A stretch of 53,959 bases of DNA, from assembly GCA_947446025.1 (NCBI GenBank), contig CANFEY010000030.1, positions 1-53,959 on the forward strand, given 5' to 3'. Made by a program: the position numbers and the translations under genes. This DNA comes from Bryobacterales bacterium (GTDB lineage Bacteria > Acidobacteriota > Terriglobia > Bryobacterales > Bryobacteraceae). Under the pieces are notes generated by a model. That model saw only the letters and a list, made by a program, of their open reading frames with translations. It did not search any database and was not told the origin of the DNA. This document shows, piece after piece, positions 16,795-24,623 of the stretch (positions within the stretch are counted from its first letter, which is position 1; each line of letters starts with the position of its first letter).

Positions 16795-17871
16795 TTAGAA
16801 TAGGTGTGTCTTAGGGTGGGACCTGAGGCCCCCTCCGCGCATCACCATCCCTAACATTACAAAGAAGAAAGTCGCCAGCGCCGGGCGTTGTTGCAGGGGA
16901 TAATCGACTAGGCAGTGCGCAAACACCGCCAGCATCCCGATCCCCCAGACCGAGCGCAGTGCTGGCCGCAGCACCCGCGCGGAGACGAATAACATCAACG
17001 CCAGCAACGGGATACCGCCTTCCACCGCGAACTGCGCCCAGTCATTGTGGGCCTGATTGACGAAGGTGCCGTCGTCGTAACGGGCGAATCCAGGATAAAC
17101 CTGAGACCAAGTCCCCAAACCCCACCCGGTCCATGGGCGGGAGCGCCACATCTCCAGCGAGGACTGCAGCAGGTCCCACCGCAAACTATAAGGACGCGGC
17201 TCCTGGAAACGCGCCCATAAAGGCTCCCAGCCGGCTACCAGGGTGAGCCCCGCTACCGAAGTGGCGATCCCCGCGATCACCTTCCACGCCCCGCGTCCGC
17301 CCAGCAGCAGAGGGACAACCAGCACCTCGGTCGAGCACAACACCGCCCCCGCACGCGACCCCGAGGCCACCACGCTGGCGAACAACAGGCCCGCCGCCCC
17401 TACGTACGCCCACGCGCGCTCCCGATCCACGAACGCCCGCACCAGCGCCACGGGCAACAGCACCTCGACGAACGCGGCGTATTGGTTGCGGTAGACGAAC
17501 GGTCCGAAGACGCCCGACGGGGCCGTCACCATCGCCACCACGCTCAGCCCCGCCGCGAAGATCAGCGCCCCGGTAAGGAACCGCTCACGGCGCTCCGCAT
17601 CCTCCGCCAGGGCGAGCGCCACCGCGAACCCCACCAGGTTCACCGTCCAGTCGAGCATGACCTCCTGCGTGCGGAACGCATCCACGGTCCACCCGGAGAG
17701 CCACTGAACGGCTCCCCACGCCACGACGGCGGCCAGCGCGAGCCCGGTGGCATCGAGTCGCACCCGCCAAGCTCCCAATGCGAGCATGGCAACTTGAAAT
17801 ACGGTCAACGCCCATCGCGCCTCGACCCGCATGGTTGATAGGCCCGCCACCAAGATCGCGAGAAGGATCAT
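16795..17871 (-). CDS. O-antigen ligase/polymerase-like membrane protein
   Basis: A polytopic protein with about 10-12 hydrophobic segments and the Wzy_C/O-antigen ligase features SGSRAGAVL in the middle and WTGWGLGTWSQVYP ... AHNDWAQFAVEGGIP in the large periplasmic loop. It would transfer or polymerise glycan chains on a lipid carrier at the outer face of the inner membrane. I prefer ATG 17871 (358 aa) over TTG 17901. A TACAAT lies 9 bp before this ATG, so its mRNA leader may be very short. It is divergent from the VIT-type gene. Confidence 0.82.
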   Translation of the reverse strand: MILLAILVAGLSTMRVEARWALTVFQVAMLALGAWRVRLDATGLALAAVVAWGAVQWLSGWTVDAFRTQEVMLDWTVNLVGFAVALALAEDAERRERFLTGALIFAAGLSVVAMVTAPSGVFGPFVYRNQYAAFVEVLLPVALVRAFVDRERAWAYVGAAGLLFASVVASGSRAGAVLCSTEVLVVPLLLGGRGAWKVIAGIATSVAGLTLVAGWEPLWARFQEPRPYSLRWDLLQSSLEMWRSRPWTGWGLGTWSQVYPGFARYDDGTFVNQAHNDWAQFAVEGGIPLLALMLFVSARVLRPALRSVWGIGMLAVFAHCLVDYPLQQRPALATFFFVMLGMVMRGGGLRSHPKTHLF

Positions 17872-17951
17872 CGAAGCGTTATTGTAGCGGAGTCTCCCCA
17901 AAGGATGCGTTCGCGAATCCCCTTCTACGGACTACGGACCAATGAAGCGGG

Positions 17952-17957
17952 TATCCT
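17952..17957 (+). promoter_or_regulatory. Putative -10 six bases before the start codon
   Basis: TATCCT ends six bases before ATG 17964, the same spacing as the perfect TATAAT at 22952. An AGGGA directly abuts the ATG and is too close to serve as a ribosome site. This fits leaderless transcription, but no -35 is evident. Confidence 0.35.
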
Positions 17958-17963
17958 TAGGGA

Positions 17964-18653
17964 ATGCGCCACCGCGAGACTCACCGCACCGATAGTGTAG
18001 GCTGGCTGCGAGCCGCCGTGCTCGGTGCCAATGACGGCCTCATCTCCACTTCCAGCCTGATTGTCGGCGTAGCCTCCGCCACACCCGACCGCGCGGCGAT
18101 TTTGCTTGCAGGCGCTGCCGGACTCGTCGCCGGGGCGCTCTCCATGGCCGCGGGCGAATACGTGTCGGTCAGCTCTCAGTCGGATTCGGAAGACGCCGAC
18201 CTAGCCAAGGAGCGCGCCGAACTCGAGACCACGCCGGAAGCCGAGCTTACCGAGCTCACCTCCAGCTACGTCTCGCGCGGGCTCACACCGGATCTGGCCC
18301 ACCAGGTCGCCGTGCAGTTCACCGCGCACGACGCGTTGGCCGCGCACGCCCGCGACGAACTCGGCATCTTCGATTTCACCCGCGCCCGTCCGGTGCAGGC
18401 GGCGCTGACCTCCGCTGGCGCGTTCGCATGCGGAGCAGGATTGCCGCTGGCCATGGCAGCCTTCGCACCGCTCGACAGCGTGACTCCGATCATCGGCGCA
18501 ACTTCGCTTGCACTGTTGTTCGTGCTGGGAGCGATCGCCGCCAAGCTCGGTGGAGCCGCCCCGCGCGCCGGAGCGTTGCGCGTCGCCTTCTGGGGCACGG
18601 TGGCCATGGCTGCGACGGCGCTAGTGGGAAGATTGTTCGGCACTTCGGTGTGA
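17964..18653 (+). CDS. VIT1/CCC1-family transporter
   Basis: A 229-residue membrane protein of the VIT family. The first helix carries WLRAAVLGANDGLISTSSLIVGVASA, and the second AGLVAGALSMAAGEYVSVSSQSD, both family signatures; three further helices follow the cytoplasmic Glu-rich metal-binding segment (EDADLAKERAELETTPEAELTEL). Members move Fe2+ or Mn2+ out of the cytosol, usually in exchange for protons. The tiny exported peptide gene follows 37 bp downstream on the same strand, so the two may be cotranscribed. Confidence 0.9.
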   Translation: MRHRETHRTDSVGWLRAAVLGANDGLISTSSLIVGVASATPDRAAILLAGAAGLVAGALSMAAGEYVSVSSQSDSEDADLAKERAELETTPEAELTELTSSYVSRGLTPDLAHQVAVQFTAHDALAAHARDELGIFDFTRARPVQAALTSAGAFACGAGLPLAMAAFAPLDSVTPIIGATSLALLFVLGAIAAKLGGAAPRAGALRVAFWGTVAMAATALVGRLFGTSV

Positions 18654-18690
18654 TGCACTCGCGCGCGATACTACTCCCAGGAGTCCGAAC

Positions 18691-18822
18691 ATGAAACTCG
18701 CCACCAAAGTCGTGCTCGCCTTCGTCGCCAGCGCCGCGCTGCTCGCCGCGTCTCAGGAGCCGGTGCGCGCCGCCGTGTCCGACTGCATCTGCTGCATCCT
18801 CTGCGCCATCACTGGCTGTTAG
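18691..18822 (+). CDS. Tiny Cys-rich exported peptide (43 aa)
   Basis: ATG 18691 has a strong AGGAG at 18679-18683 with 7-nt spacing. The product begins MKLATKVVLAFVASAALLAA, a clear signal peptide, and a likely cleavage after VRA leaves AVSDCICCILCAITGC: five Cys in 16 residues. I do not recognise a family. It could be a metal-binding peptide, a disulfide-rich microcin-like peptide, or a precursor of a modified peptide; no modifying enzyme is adjacent. It follows the VIT-type metal transporter, which makes a metal role slightly more likely. It is too short for usual gene-calling thresholds. Confidence 0.62.
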   Translation: MKLATKVVLAFVASAALLAASQEPVRAAVSDCICCILCAITGC

Positions 18823-18873
18823 TGCCGTGCCCAAAAATTACTAGGCATTGTGGGTCTCGGATTGTACGGGGTA

Positions 18874-18899
18874 TAGCCCCACGCTTACGCATGGGGCTA
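18874..18899. terminator. Stem-loop between the peptide gene and the TIGR03435 gene
   Basis: TAGCCCCA (18874-18881) pairs perfectly with TGGGGCTA (18892-18899) over a 10-nt loop. It sits between convergent genes, so it can end transcription from both sides. There is only a weak T-rich tract after it. No other feature is seen in 18823-18934. Confidence 0.5.
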
Positions 18900-18934
18900 G
18901 TGTATTTCTAGCTATTTCGCAGACACTACGTTAG

Positions 18935-19810
18935 TCAATTCTCAGTCGGCACGCGCTCAGCTTTTTCGACGACGATGTAGTCCAGCATCCCTTTGCCCTT
19001 CTCGATGCGTAGCCCGAGCTGTTGCTGAATCGCAGTCGCCAGGTCAACTCCGACTTCCGCCGCGGAAGGCAACGCCGGCCCTGGGCTAGGAGCCCCTGCC
19101 CCCGGAGGTGGGGGAGGCGCTAACTGGCTAAAGCGCTCACCAGGCGAAAAGTCCACCGTGAAATCGTACTTGCCCGTAAGCCCCGTCTTATCCACCACCG
19201 GATGCCCCAACTGGTTGGACAACATATCCGCCAGCGGACCCAACGCCTGCGCCACACCCATCACCTGCGCGGTGACGCCCGCCGGACTGGTGCGCATCAT
19301 CGTGATCAAGCCAGCCCCATTCAGCTTGCCGTCCTTCAACGGCGAACTGCCCGCCTGAATGTTGAATGCCGCTACGTTCGGGTCCGCGGTCTCTTTCAGC
19401 TTGTGCCCCTTCGGCCCGATGACCAACTCATCCACCGCGAACTCTTTCTTTTCCACGCGCAGCTTCACGCCAAAACGCGACGCCAGGAGGTTCCGCCACA
19501 TGACCGCGAGTTGCTCTTTGGTCGCGCCCTCGGGAATCACCACCGCGATGTCGAAGCGCTCTGACCCCAGCCAATCGGGCCCGCTGATCTGGAACGTCTT
19601 CACGTCATAGGCGCGCATCAGGATGGAACGCAGCGTGGCGCTAGGCCAGGTGTAGTGCGTGGGATCACTGGTTCCGGGTCCGCCCGTAGGTGGCCCGATG
19701 CGGATGGCTATCGGCCCGTTCGTGGCAAAGGGCTCGGACGCCTTGATGGATGCCACGTCAAACTCCTGCGCCCACGCCAACGAACTAGCCAACAAGATTA
19801 GGATTCGCAT
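18935..19810 (-). CDS. Soil-associated TIGR03435-family protein
   Basis: The 291-residue secreted protein starts with a signal peptide (MRILILLASSLAWA) followed at once by QEFDVASIKASEP, the opening that defines TIGR03435. Later family marks are ATLRSILMRAYDVKTFQISGPDW, the middle VDELVIGPKGHKLK, and VVDKTGLTGKYDFTVDFSP. The family is found in very many copies in Solibacter-type Acidobacteriota and has no known function. A Pro-rich insert (PPPPPGAGAPSPGP) precedes the last segment (LQLGLRIEKG-like, here IQQQLGLRIEKGKGMLDYIVVEKAER). Confidence 0.93.
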   Translation of the reverse strand: MRILILLASSLAWAQEFDVASIKASEPFATNGPIAIRIGPPTGGPGTSDPTHYTWPSATLRSILMRAYDVKTFQISGPDWLGSERFDIAVVIPEGATKEQLAVMWRNLLASRFGVKLRVEKKEFAVDELVIGPKGHKLKETADPNVAAFNIQAGSSPLKDGKLNGAGLITMMRTSPAGVTAQVMGVAQALGPLADMLSNQLGHPVVDKTGLTGKYDFTVDFSPGERFSQLAPPPPPGAGAPSPGPALPSAAEVGVDLATAIQQQLGLRIEKGKGMLDYIVVEKAERVPTEN

Positions 19811-19873
19811 ATTCCGACTCCTTGCCCACAGGCTAACATAACAAGAAGTACACTCAATTGAAGGAGTTTTGTA

Positions 19874-20218
19874 ATGAACATTCGCATGGTGCTGGCCGGA
19901 TTCGTCCTTATGGCCGCCTCGGTCTTCGCCGCCGACATCGACGGAAAATGGGCCGGCAATATTGAGACGCCCGGAGGGGCAATTACGTTAGCTTACAATT
20001 TCAAAGCCGAAGGCGCCGTACTGACCGGCAGCATGACAGGCCCGGATGGATCTGAAATCAAGATCACCGACGGCAAGATCGACGGCAGCAAGTTCACCTT
20101 CACGGTTACCACCGACTTCGGACCTCTTACCTTCAACGGCGTAGTTGCCGGCACCGACGCGAAGCTCTCCGCCGACTTCGGCGGCATGCCGTTTGAGATT
20201 GCTCTAAAGAAGGCTTGA
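19874..20218 (+). CDS. Small exported protein, paralogue A
   Basis: A 114-residue exported protein with signal peptide (1-19, ending VFA) and the start ADIDGKWAGNIETPGG. Repeated motifs LTGSMTGPDGSE and ITDGKIDGSKFTF suggest a small beta-barrel or beta-sandwich; the function is unknown. A strong AAGGAG precedes the ATG. It is clearly homologous along its full length to the gene at 22964-23314, which lies on the other side of the molybdoenzyme pair. Such small proteins recur in Acidobacteriota. Confidence 0.8.
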   Translation: MNIRMVLAGFVLMAASVFAADIDGKWAGNIETPGGAITLAYNFKAEGAVLTGSMTGPDGSEIKITDGKIDGSKFTFTVTTDFGPLTFNGVVAGTDAKLSADFGGMPFEIALKKA

Positions 20219-20254
20219 CGGCCACCCGCATCCGGCCTACTCTGATCTTCAGCT

Positions 20255-20716
20255 ATGAGCATTTCCTTGAAGGTCAACGGTCGGATGCATTCGCTCGACC
20301 TCGATCCAGACACACCGCTGCTGTACGCGCTGAGTGACGACCTAGCGCTGAACGGTCCTAAGTTCGGCTGCGGCTTGGGACAGTGCGGAGCCTGCACCGT
20401 CCTCATCAAGGGTCAAGCCGTGCGGAGTTGCGTCACCACACTGAAAGCCGTCAGCGGAGCCGACGTAACCACGCTGGAAGGCCTGGGCACGCCGGAAAAG
20501 CCGCATCCTATTCAGCAGGCGTTTATCACTGAGCAGGCCGCACAATGCGGATTCTGCCTCAACGGCGTCATCCTTACCGCAAAGGCCTACCTGGACCGCA
20601 ATCCCAAAGCAACGGACGCGCAGATTCAGCAGGCCATGTCTGCCGTGTTGTGCCGCTGCTTCACCAGTTCGCGCATGGTGCGCGCCATCCAACGCTACGC
20701 GAAGGAGGCGAAATGA
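20255..20716 (+). CDS. [2Fe-2S] subunit of an isoquinoline-oxidoreductase-like molybdoenzyme
   Basis: The 153-residue protein has the plant-type ferredoxin cluster C39-x4-C44-x2-C47...C59 and the second all-helical [2Fe-2S] domain C98-x2-C101...C133-x-C135, the order found in IorA and CoxS-type subunits. It passes electrons out of the molybdenum subunit encoded next. No signal peptide is present; export with the Tat-tagged partner is probable. It overlaps the next gene by 4 bp (ATGA). No FAD subunit is present, as in isoquinoline 1-oxidoreductase. Confidence 0.92.
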   Translation: MSISLKVNGRMHSLDLDPDTPLLYALSDDLALNGPKFGCGLGQCGACTVLIKGQAVRSCVTTLKAVSGADVTTLEGLGTPEKPHPIQQAFITEQAAQCGFCLNGVILTAKAYLDRNPKATDAQIQQAMSAVLCRCFTSSRMVRAIQRYAKEAK

Positions 20717-22950
20717 ACAGGCGCGAGTTCCTCCAAGCCTCCGGCGTCCTGATCGTCGGATTCAACGCCACACTGCGCGCCCAAACAGCCATGTCACCTT
20801 CGCTTGCCCAAGTGGACTCGTGGTTGGTGATCGCGGCGGACGGGAGCATCACAGCCTATAGCGGCAAAGAGGAACTGGGCCAGGGGATCGCCGTAGCGCA
20901 ACAGCAACTGGTGGCGGAAGAGCTGAACGTCCCCTTCGAGCGCGTGAAGCTGATCTACTGCGATACCGCGCAGACGCCGGACCAAGCCCACACCTCCGGC
21001 AGCCAGTCGCATCCGGCGAACTTCAATCACGACAATCTAGGCCAGGCCGCCGCCACCGCTGGCGAGGCGCTCCTGAAGCTCGCTTCCGAACGCCTGGGCT
21101 TGCCCGTCTCGCAATTGACCGCCGCCAACGGCAGCATCGGCAACGGGACCCGCAGCGTCAGCTACGGACAATTGCTGGGCGGGAAGAAATTCAACCTCGC
21201 CCTGAGCACCACGGCGAAACGAAAGCCTCCCAGCGCATGGACCGTGCTCGGCAAGCCCATCAACAATCCGGACCTGCCCGCACTGGTGACCGGACAGTTT
21301 CCGTTCATCCACAACGTGCGCGTGCCCGGCATGTTGCACGGGCGCGTGGTGCGTCCCCCGGCCGTGGGCGCTACGGTGATCAGCGTGGATGAGAGTTCCG
21401 TGAGCGGACTGCCGGGATTGATCAAGGTGGTGGTCAAGAAGGACTTCATCGGCGTGGTGGCCGAAAAGCCGTGGCAGGCGTTGCAAGCAGCGGCGAAGCT
21501 GAACGTGAAGTGGACCAACGGAAAGGCGCTGCCCGCGCAAGCAGCTTTCTACGATGCGCTACGGAAGCAGCCCGCTCGGGACACCATGCTGGTGGATTCC
21601 AGAAATGTCGACGCCTCACTGCGCGGCTCAACAGCAACGCTGAAGGCCACGTATCTGCATCCCTACCAAATGCACGGCTCGCTGGCGAGTTCCTGCGCGG
21701 TGGCGGATGTGCAGGGCTCCAAAGCTACGTTGTGGTCCGCAACACAGGCGGTGTGGTATCAGAAGAGCACCTCCGCCGCAATTCTCGGCTTGAAGCAGGA
21801 AAACGTGCGCGTGATTTTCGCGCGCGGCTCGGGCTGCTATGGGGTCAATGGAGCGGACACGGTCACCTATGACGCCGCGGTGCTATCACAGGCAGTGGGC
21901 AAGCCCGTCCGCGTGCAACTCACGCGCCACGATGAAATGGCGTTCGAGAACTACGGCCCCGCGTACGTCATCGATCAGCGCGCCGGGCTGGACGCAAAGG
22001 GCAACATCGCCGCGTGGGACTTTGAAAGCTGGTCGCCCACGCTAGGCGGCCGGCCCGGAGCCAACACTCCCGGCAACGTGATCACCGGAGCGCTGTTGGG
22101 ATTCCCGACGCCTGGCTTCACGCCGCGCTCCCCTGCCCCCGCGCCGGGAGCCTATGCCAACAACAGCAACGGAGTCCCGTCGTACTTGTCGGCTAACAAC
22201 CGTGGCACCGGCACCATCGCCAGCGGACGTGTGCTGACGCACTCCGTCGAATCCAACTTCTGGACCGGCCCTCTGCGTTCCCCCGCGCGCTTGCAGAACA
22301 CGTTCGCCCATGAGTGCTTCATGGACGAGCTCGCTGCACACGCCAAGGCCGACCCGGTGGAATTCCGCCGCCGCCATCTGCGTGATCCGCGCATGCTCGA
22401 CGTGTTGAACGCTGCTGCGAAGGCCGCGAACTGGGCACCGCGTCCCTTCCCGCGCACCGGGCTCCGCAAGTCCGGCATCGTCACCGGCCGAGGCGTCGCA
22501 TGCGTGCTCTACGAAGGCGACAACGGATACACGTCGATCATCACCGAGGCCGAAGTGAACCAGGCCACCGGCGCGATCAAAGTCCGCCGCGTCATTTCCG
22601 CCAATGATGTGGGCCCGGTATCGAATCCCATGGGCCTGCGCAACCAGGTGGAAGGCGGCGCGCTGCAAGGCCTGAGCCGCGCGCTGGGCGAAGAGGTCAC
22701 TTGGGACGAACATCAGATCACGTCGGTCGACTGGCGCACCTACCGCAGCCTGCCCGTCGGCTTCGACATCCCGGTGATTGAAACCGTGATCGTTAACCGC
22801 CCCGACGCCGAAGCTGCCGGCGCGGGCGAGACTTCAATCACGCTCATCGCGGCCGCCTTAGGCAACGCCATCTTTGACGCCACCGGCGCCCGGCTGCGAC
22901 AAATCCCGTTCACCCCGGAGCGCGTCAAAGCCGCCCTCGCGGCGCGCTGA
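20713..22950 (+). CDS. Molybdopterin-binding subunit, isoquinoline-oxidoreductase-like
   Basis: The start is ATG 20713, which gives a Tat-type leader (MNRREFLQASGVLIVGF) and overlaps the small subunit by 4 bp. The 745-residue protein matches the IorB/xanthine-dehydrogenase large-subunit family, with GSGCYGVNGADTV, the duplicated aldehyde-oxidase-type domain and the C-terminal AGAGETSITLIAAALGNAIFDATG, whose Glu is the active-site base position. It likely oxidises an aromatic N-heterocycle or aldehyde in the periplasm; the actual substrate is not known. Electrons would reach cytochromes through the iron-sulfur subunit. Confidence 0.92.
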   Translation: MNRREFLQASGVLIVGFNATLRAQTAMSPSLAQVDSWLVIAADGSITAYSGKEELGQGIAVAQQQLVAEELNVPFERVKLIYCDTAQTPDQAHTSGSQSHPANFNHDNLGQAAATAGEALLKLASERLGLPVSQLTAANGSIGNGTRSVSYGQLLGGKKFNLALSTTAKRKPPSAWTVLGKPINNPDLPALVTGQFPFIHNVRVPGMLHGRVVRPPAVGATVISVDESSVSGLPGLIKVVVKKDFIGVVAEKPWQALQAAAKLNVKWTNGKALPAQAAFYDALRKQPARDTMLVDSRNVDASLRGSTATLKATYLHPYQMHGSLASSCAVADVQGSKATLWSATQAVWYQKSTSAAILGLKQENVRVIFARGSGCYGVNGADTVTYDAAVLSQAVGKPVRVQLTRHDEMAFENYGPAYVIDQRAGLDAKGNIAAWDFESWSPTLGGRPGANTPGNVITGALLGFPTPGFTPRSPAPAPGAYANNSNGVPSYLSANNRGTGTIASGRVLTHSVESNFWTGPLRSPARLQNTFAHECFMDELAAHAKADPVEFRRRHLRDPRMLDVLNAAAKAANWAPRPFPRTGLRKSGIVTGRGVACVLYEGDNGYTSIITEAEVNQATGAIKVRRVISANDVGPVSNPMGLRNQVEGGALQGLSRALGEEVTWDEHQITSVDWRTYRSLPVGFDIPVIETVIVNRPDAEAAGAGETSITLIAAALGNAIFDATGARLRQIPFTPERVKAALAAR

Positions 22951-22951
22951 C

Positions 22952-22957
22952 TATAAT
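22952..22957 (+). promoter_or_regulatory. Perfect -10 (TATAAT) six bases before ATG
   Basis: TATAAT at 22952-22957 is followed by CGAAAC and then ATG 22964, with no ribosome site. Transcription would start at or next to the A of ATG, so the downstream gene is probably leaderless. It lies just after the stop of the molybdenum subunit (22950). Confidence 0.55.
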
Positions 22958-22963
22958 CGAAAC

Positions 22964-23314
22964 ATGCGTACACTGTTGCTCGCTCTGACCCTCATAGCCG
23001 CCTCCGCTTACGCCGCGGACATCGACGGTAAATGGAGCGGCTCGGCGGAAGCGCCCAATGGACCCACGCCCGTCGCCTACACGTTCCAAGCCGAGGGCAC
23101 CACGCTCACCGGCACCATGACCGCACCCGATGGTTCAGAAGCCACGATCACCGACGGCAAGATTGAAGACAACAAGGTTTCCTTCAAAGTGATCCTGGAC
23201 ATCCAAGGCATGCCACTCAGCTTCACCTTCACCGGCGAACTTTCCGGCGCGGAACTCAAGCTCACCACCATCTACCGCGGCCAGCCGATTCCGATTGTCG
23301 CGAAGAAGGCGTAG
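22964..23314 (+). CDS. Small exported protein, paralogue B
   Basis: A 116-residue protein with signal peptide (1-17, ending AYA) and ADIDGKWSGSAEAPNG, LTGTMTAPDGSEATITDGKI and a KKA C-terminus, all shared with the gene at 19874-20218. The pair probably arose by duplication and now brackets the molybdoenzyme genes. Function is unknown. The ATG was chosen at 22964 because the signal peptide begins there; an upstream ATG in frame lies in the molybdoenzyme gene. Unlike its paralogue, it lacks a Shine-Dalgarno and has a TATAAT just upstream. Confidence 0.8.
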   Translation: MRTLLLALTLIAASAYAADIDGKWSGSAEAPNGPTPVAYTFQAEGTTLTGTMTAPDGSEATITDGKIEDNKVSFKVILDIQGMPLSFTFTGELSGAELKLTTIYRGQPIPIVAKKA

Positions 23315-23317
23315 AAT

Positions 23318-24012
23318 TCAAACACCCTTTGAGAGCCGCTGCAGCCGCTCAAGCACCACGGTGATTCTTGCCTGGCTCATGGGGTCCGGCAAGAGGAATC
23401 CCGGCAGCGCGTCCAGGAAATCGGATTTGGCCAGCAGCGCCCGGATGCCGGCGCGTACGTAAGTCCGCAGTTCCGCCGATTCGGCTCGCAGTTCTGCGCA
23501 TAGTGACTCACGCCCGTCGACCAGCGCAACGAGGTCGTCTAGATCGCGGCTTCCCAAGAGGTCTCCCCTGCCCCGCCCCTTGAAGGCTTCGAGCTTCGTC
23601 GCTACGAAATACGGCGCAGTGACCACACGGATCTCGATATCCTCCGCGAGCCGCACCTTGATTGCCGCGTCCATGGCGGCTTTGTACCAGCGATTGGAGA
23701 ACCCTAGAGTGGCTTCATCCAAGGGCATGACGTCGAGCACGGTCTCGCCATACACCCAGCGGCACATCGGTGCGCCCTCGCGCATGTCTTCGGAAAAGCC
23801 CGCCGCACGCAGCCGGTCGCCGAACGCCACATATTCTCTGTAGGAGCGGCTGCCGACGATAGCATCCACATCCAAAGTGGAACGCGGGTCCGCCGCGCCT
23901 TCGTCGGTTACCAGGAGCCCGTGACGGACCCACCCACGAACACCAGATCGGCAAGTATGGGGCGCAAGCGGCGGGCCGCCGCAAGCAATTGCTCAAGGTT
24001 TTCGTTGGCCAC
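23318..24012 (-). pseudogene. Frameshifted nucleotidyltransferase-like (AbiEii-type toxin) gene
   Basis: Reading from GTG 24012 (VANENLEQLLAAARRL...LVFVGGSVTG) the frame hits TAA at 23908-23910. Moving to the -1 frame at about 23917-23921 restores GLLVTDEGAADPRSTL, then LDVDAIVGSRSY and the remaining 185 residues to 23318. A single missing base in the run GGGCTCC accounts for this. GGS and the DVD pair are the nucleotidyltransferase active-site elements, so the break separates catalytic residues. The intact product would be about 231 aa. The GTG overlaps the upstream wHTH gene by 20 bp. It may be a real mutation or a sequencing error. Confidence 0.7.
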
Positions 24013-24529
24013 GGGCCACCTTGAAACGCCGCTTTAATTCATCGGCTGCGATCTTCTTTTCGCGAACGCGTCCGTCCCGGAGTACATCGGCCAGGACCAA
24101 GTATTCGTAGAATGCCGGGTCCCGCGCGGCTGCGAGAGGTGCCGATTTATGGAGAGGGGCGAAAGCGATTCCGCGCTGCTTGCCAGTGGCTGAAGGCCAC
24201 ACGGGAGCGGGCTCGTCGCCTTGCGCTACCAGCCTGCGCATCGGCACTCCCGCGTAGGCCGTGGCGACTCCGCGCGTCATCCCGCCGCGCTCCGCCGGGA
24301 AGACGTACTGCAATCCATGCAAAAGAAACTCCTCCAGCGCGGAATAGTTGGGCCGGTGCTTCAGCTGTTCGCCATGCAGCAGATGCACCTGTTCGGCACG
24401 CTTGACGGACGCATGGGTTTCCGCTGGGCTCATGCCGAGGTCCATGGCCAGTTCGGAGTAGCGGGGCCGATCCACGCCGGCGGCCACGATCTTCAGCACC
24501 ACGTAGACATCTTGAGGCTTCAGGATCAT
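23993..24529 (-). CDS. Winged-helix antitoxin-like regulator
   Basis: I start at ATG 24529 (MILKPQDVYVVLKIVAAG, 178 aa), because a strong palindrome at 24540-24572 sits directly upstream and would overlap any earlier start. Residues 1-65 form a winged helix (RPRYSELAMDLGMSPAETHASVKRAEQVHLL); the rest has no recognised fold and may be the neutralising part. The order regulator-then-nucleotidyltransferase with overlap matches AbiE-like toxin-antitoxin operons. Its own palindrome suggests autoregulation. With the partner frameshifted, it may be an orphan antitoxin. Confidence 0.7.
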   Translation of the reverse strand: MILKPQDVYVVLKIVAAGVDRPRYSELAMDLGMSPAETHASVKRAEQVHLLHGEQLKHRPNYSALEEFLLHGLQYVFPAERGGMTRGVATAYAGVPMRRLVAQGDEPAPVWPSATGKQRGIAFAPLHKSAPLAAARDPAFYEYLVLADVLRDGRVREKKIAADELKRRFKVARGQRKP

Positions 24530-24539
24530 ACCTACAGTA

Positions 24540-24572
24540 TATTCCATATTCGCGAATCGCGAATCTAGAATA
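24540..24572. promoter_or_regulatory. 33-bp palindromic operator
   Basis: ATTCGCGAATCGCGAAT (24548-24564) is a perfect 17-bp palindrome centred on 24556, and the symmetry continues outward (TATTC at 24540-24544 against GAATA at 24568-24572) with only two mismatched pairs in 16. It ends 10 bp before the antitoxin-like start and faces the GMC gene on the other side. This is the kind of site a wHTH dimer, probably the adjacent product, would bind. Confidence 0.65.
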
Positions 24573-24623
24573 CGCGCCCAAACCACCGCTCCCGTTTGGT
24601 ACGCTACAATCTCTCCCAGGACC

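Noticed and set aside
23318-23875. Treating the 185-residue frame (TTG start) as an intact short gene
   Set aside because: The upstream sequence in another frame encodes the missing GGS-containing start of the same domain, which points to a frameshift.
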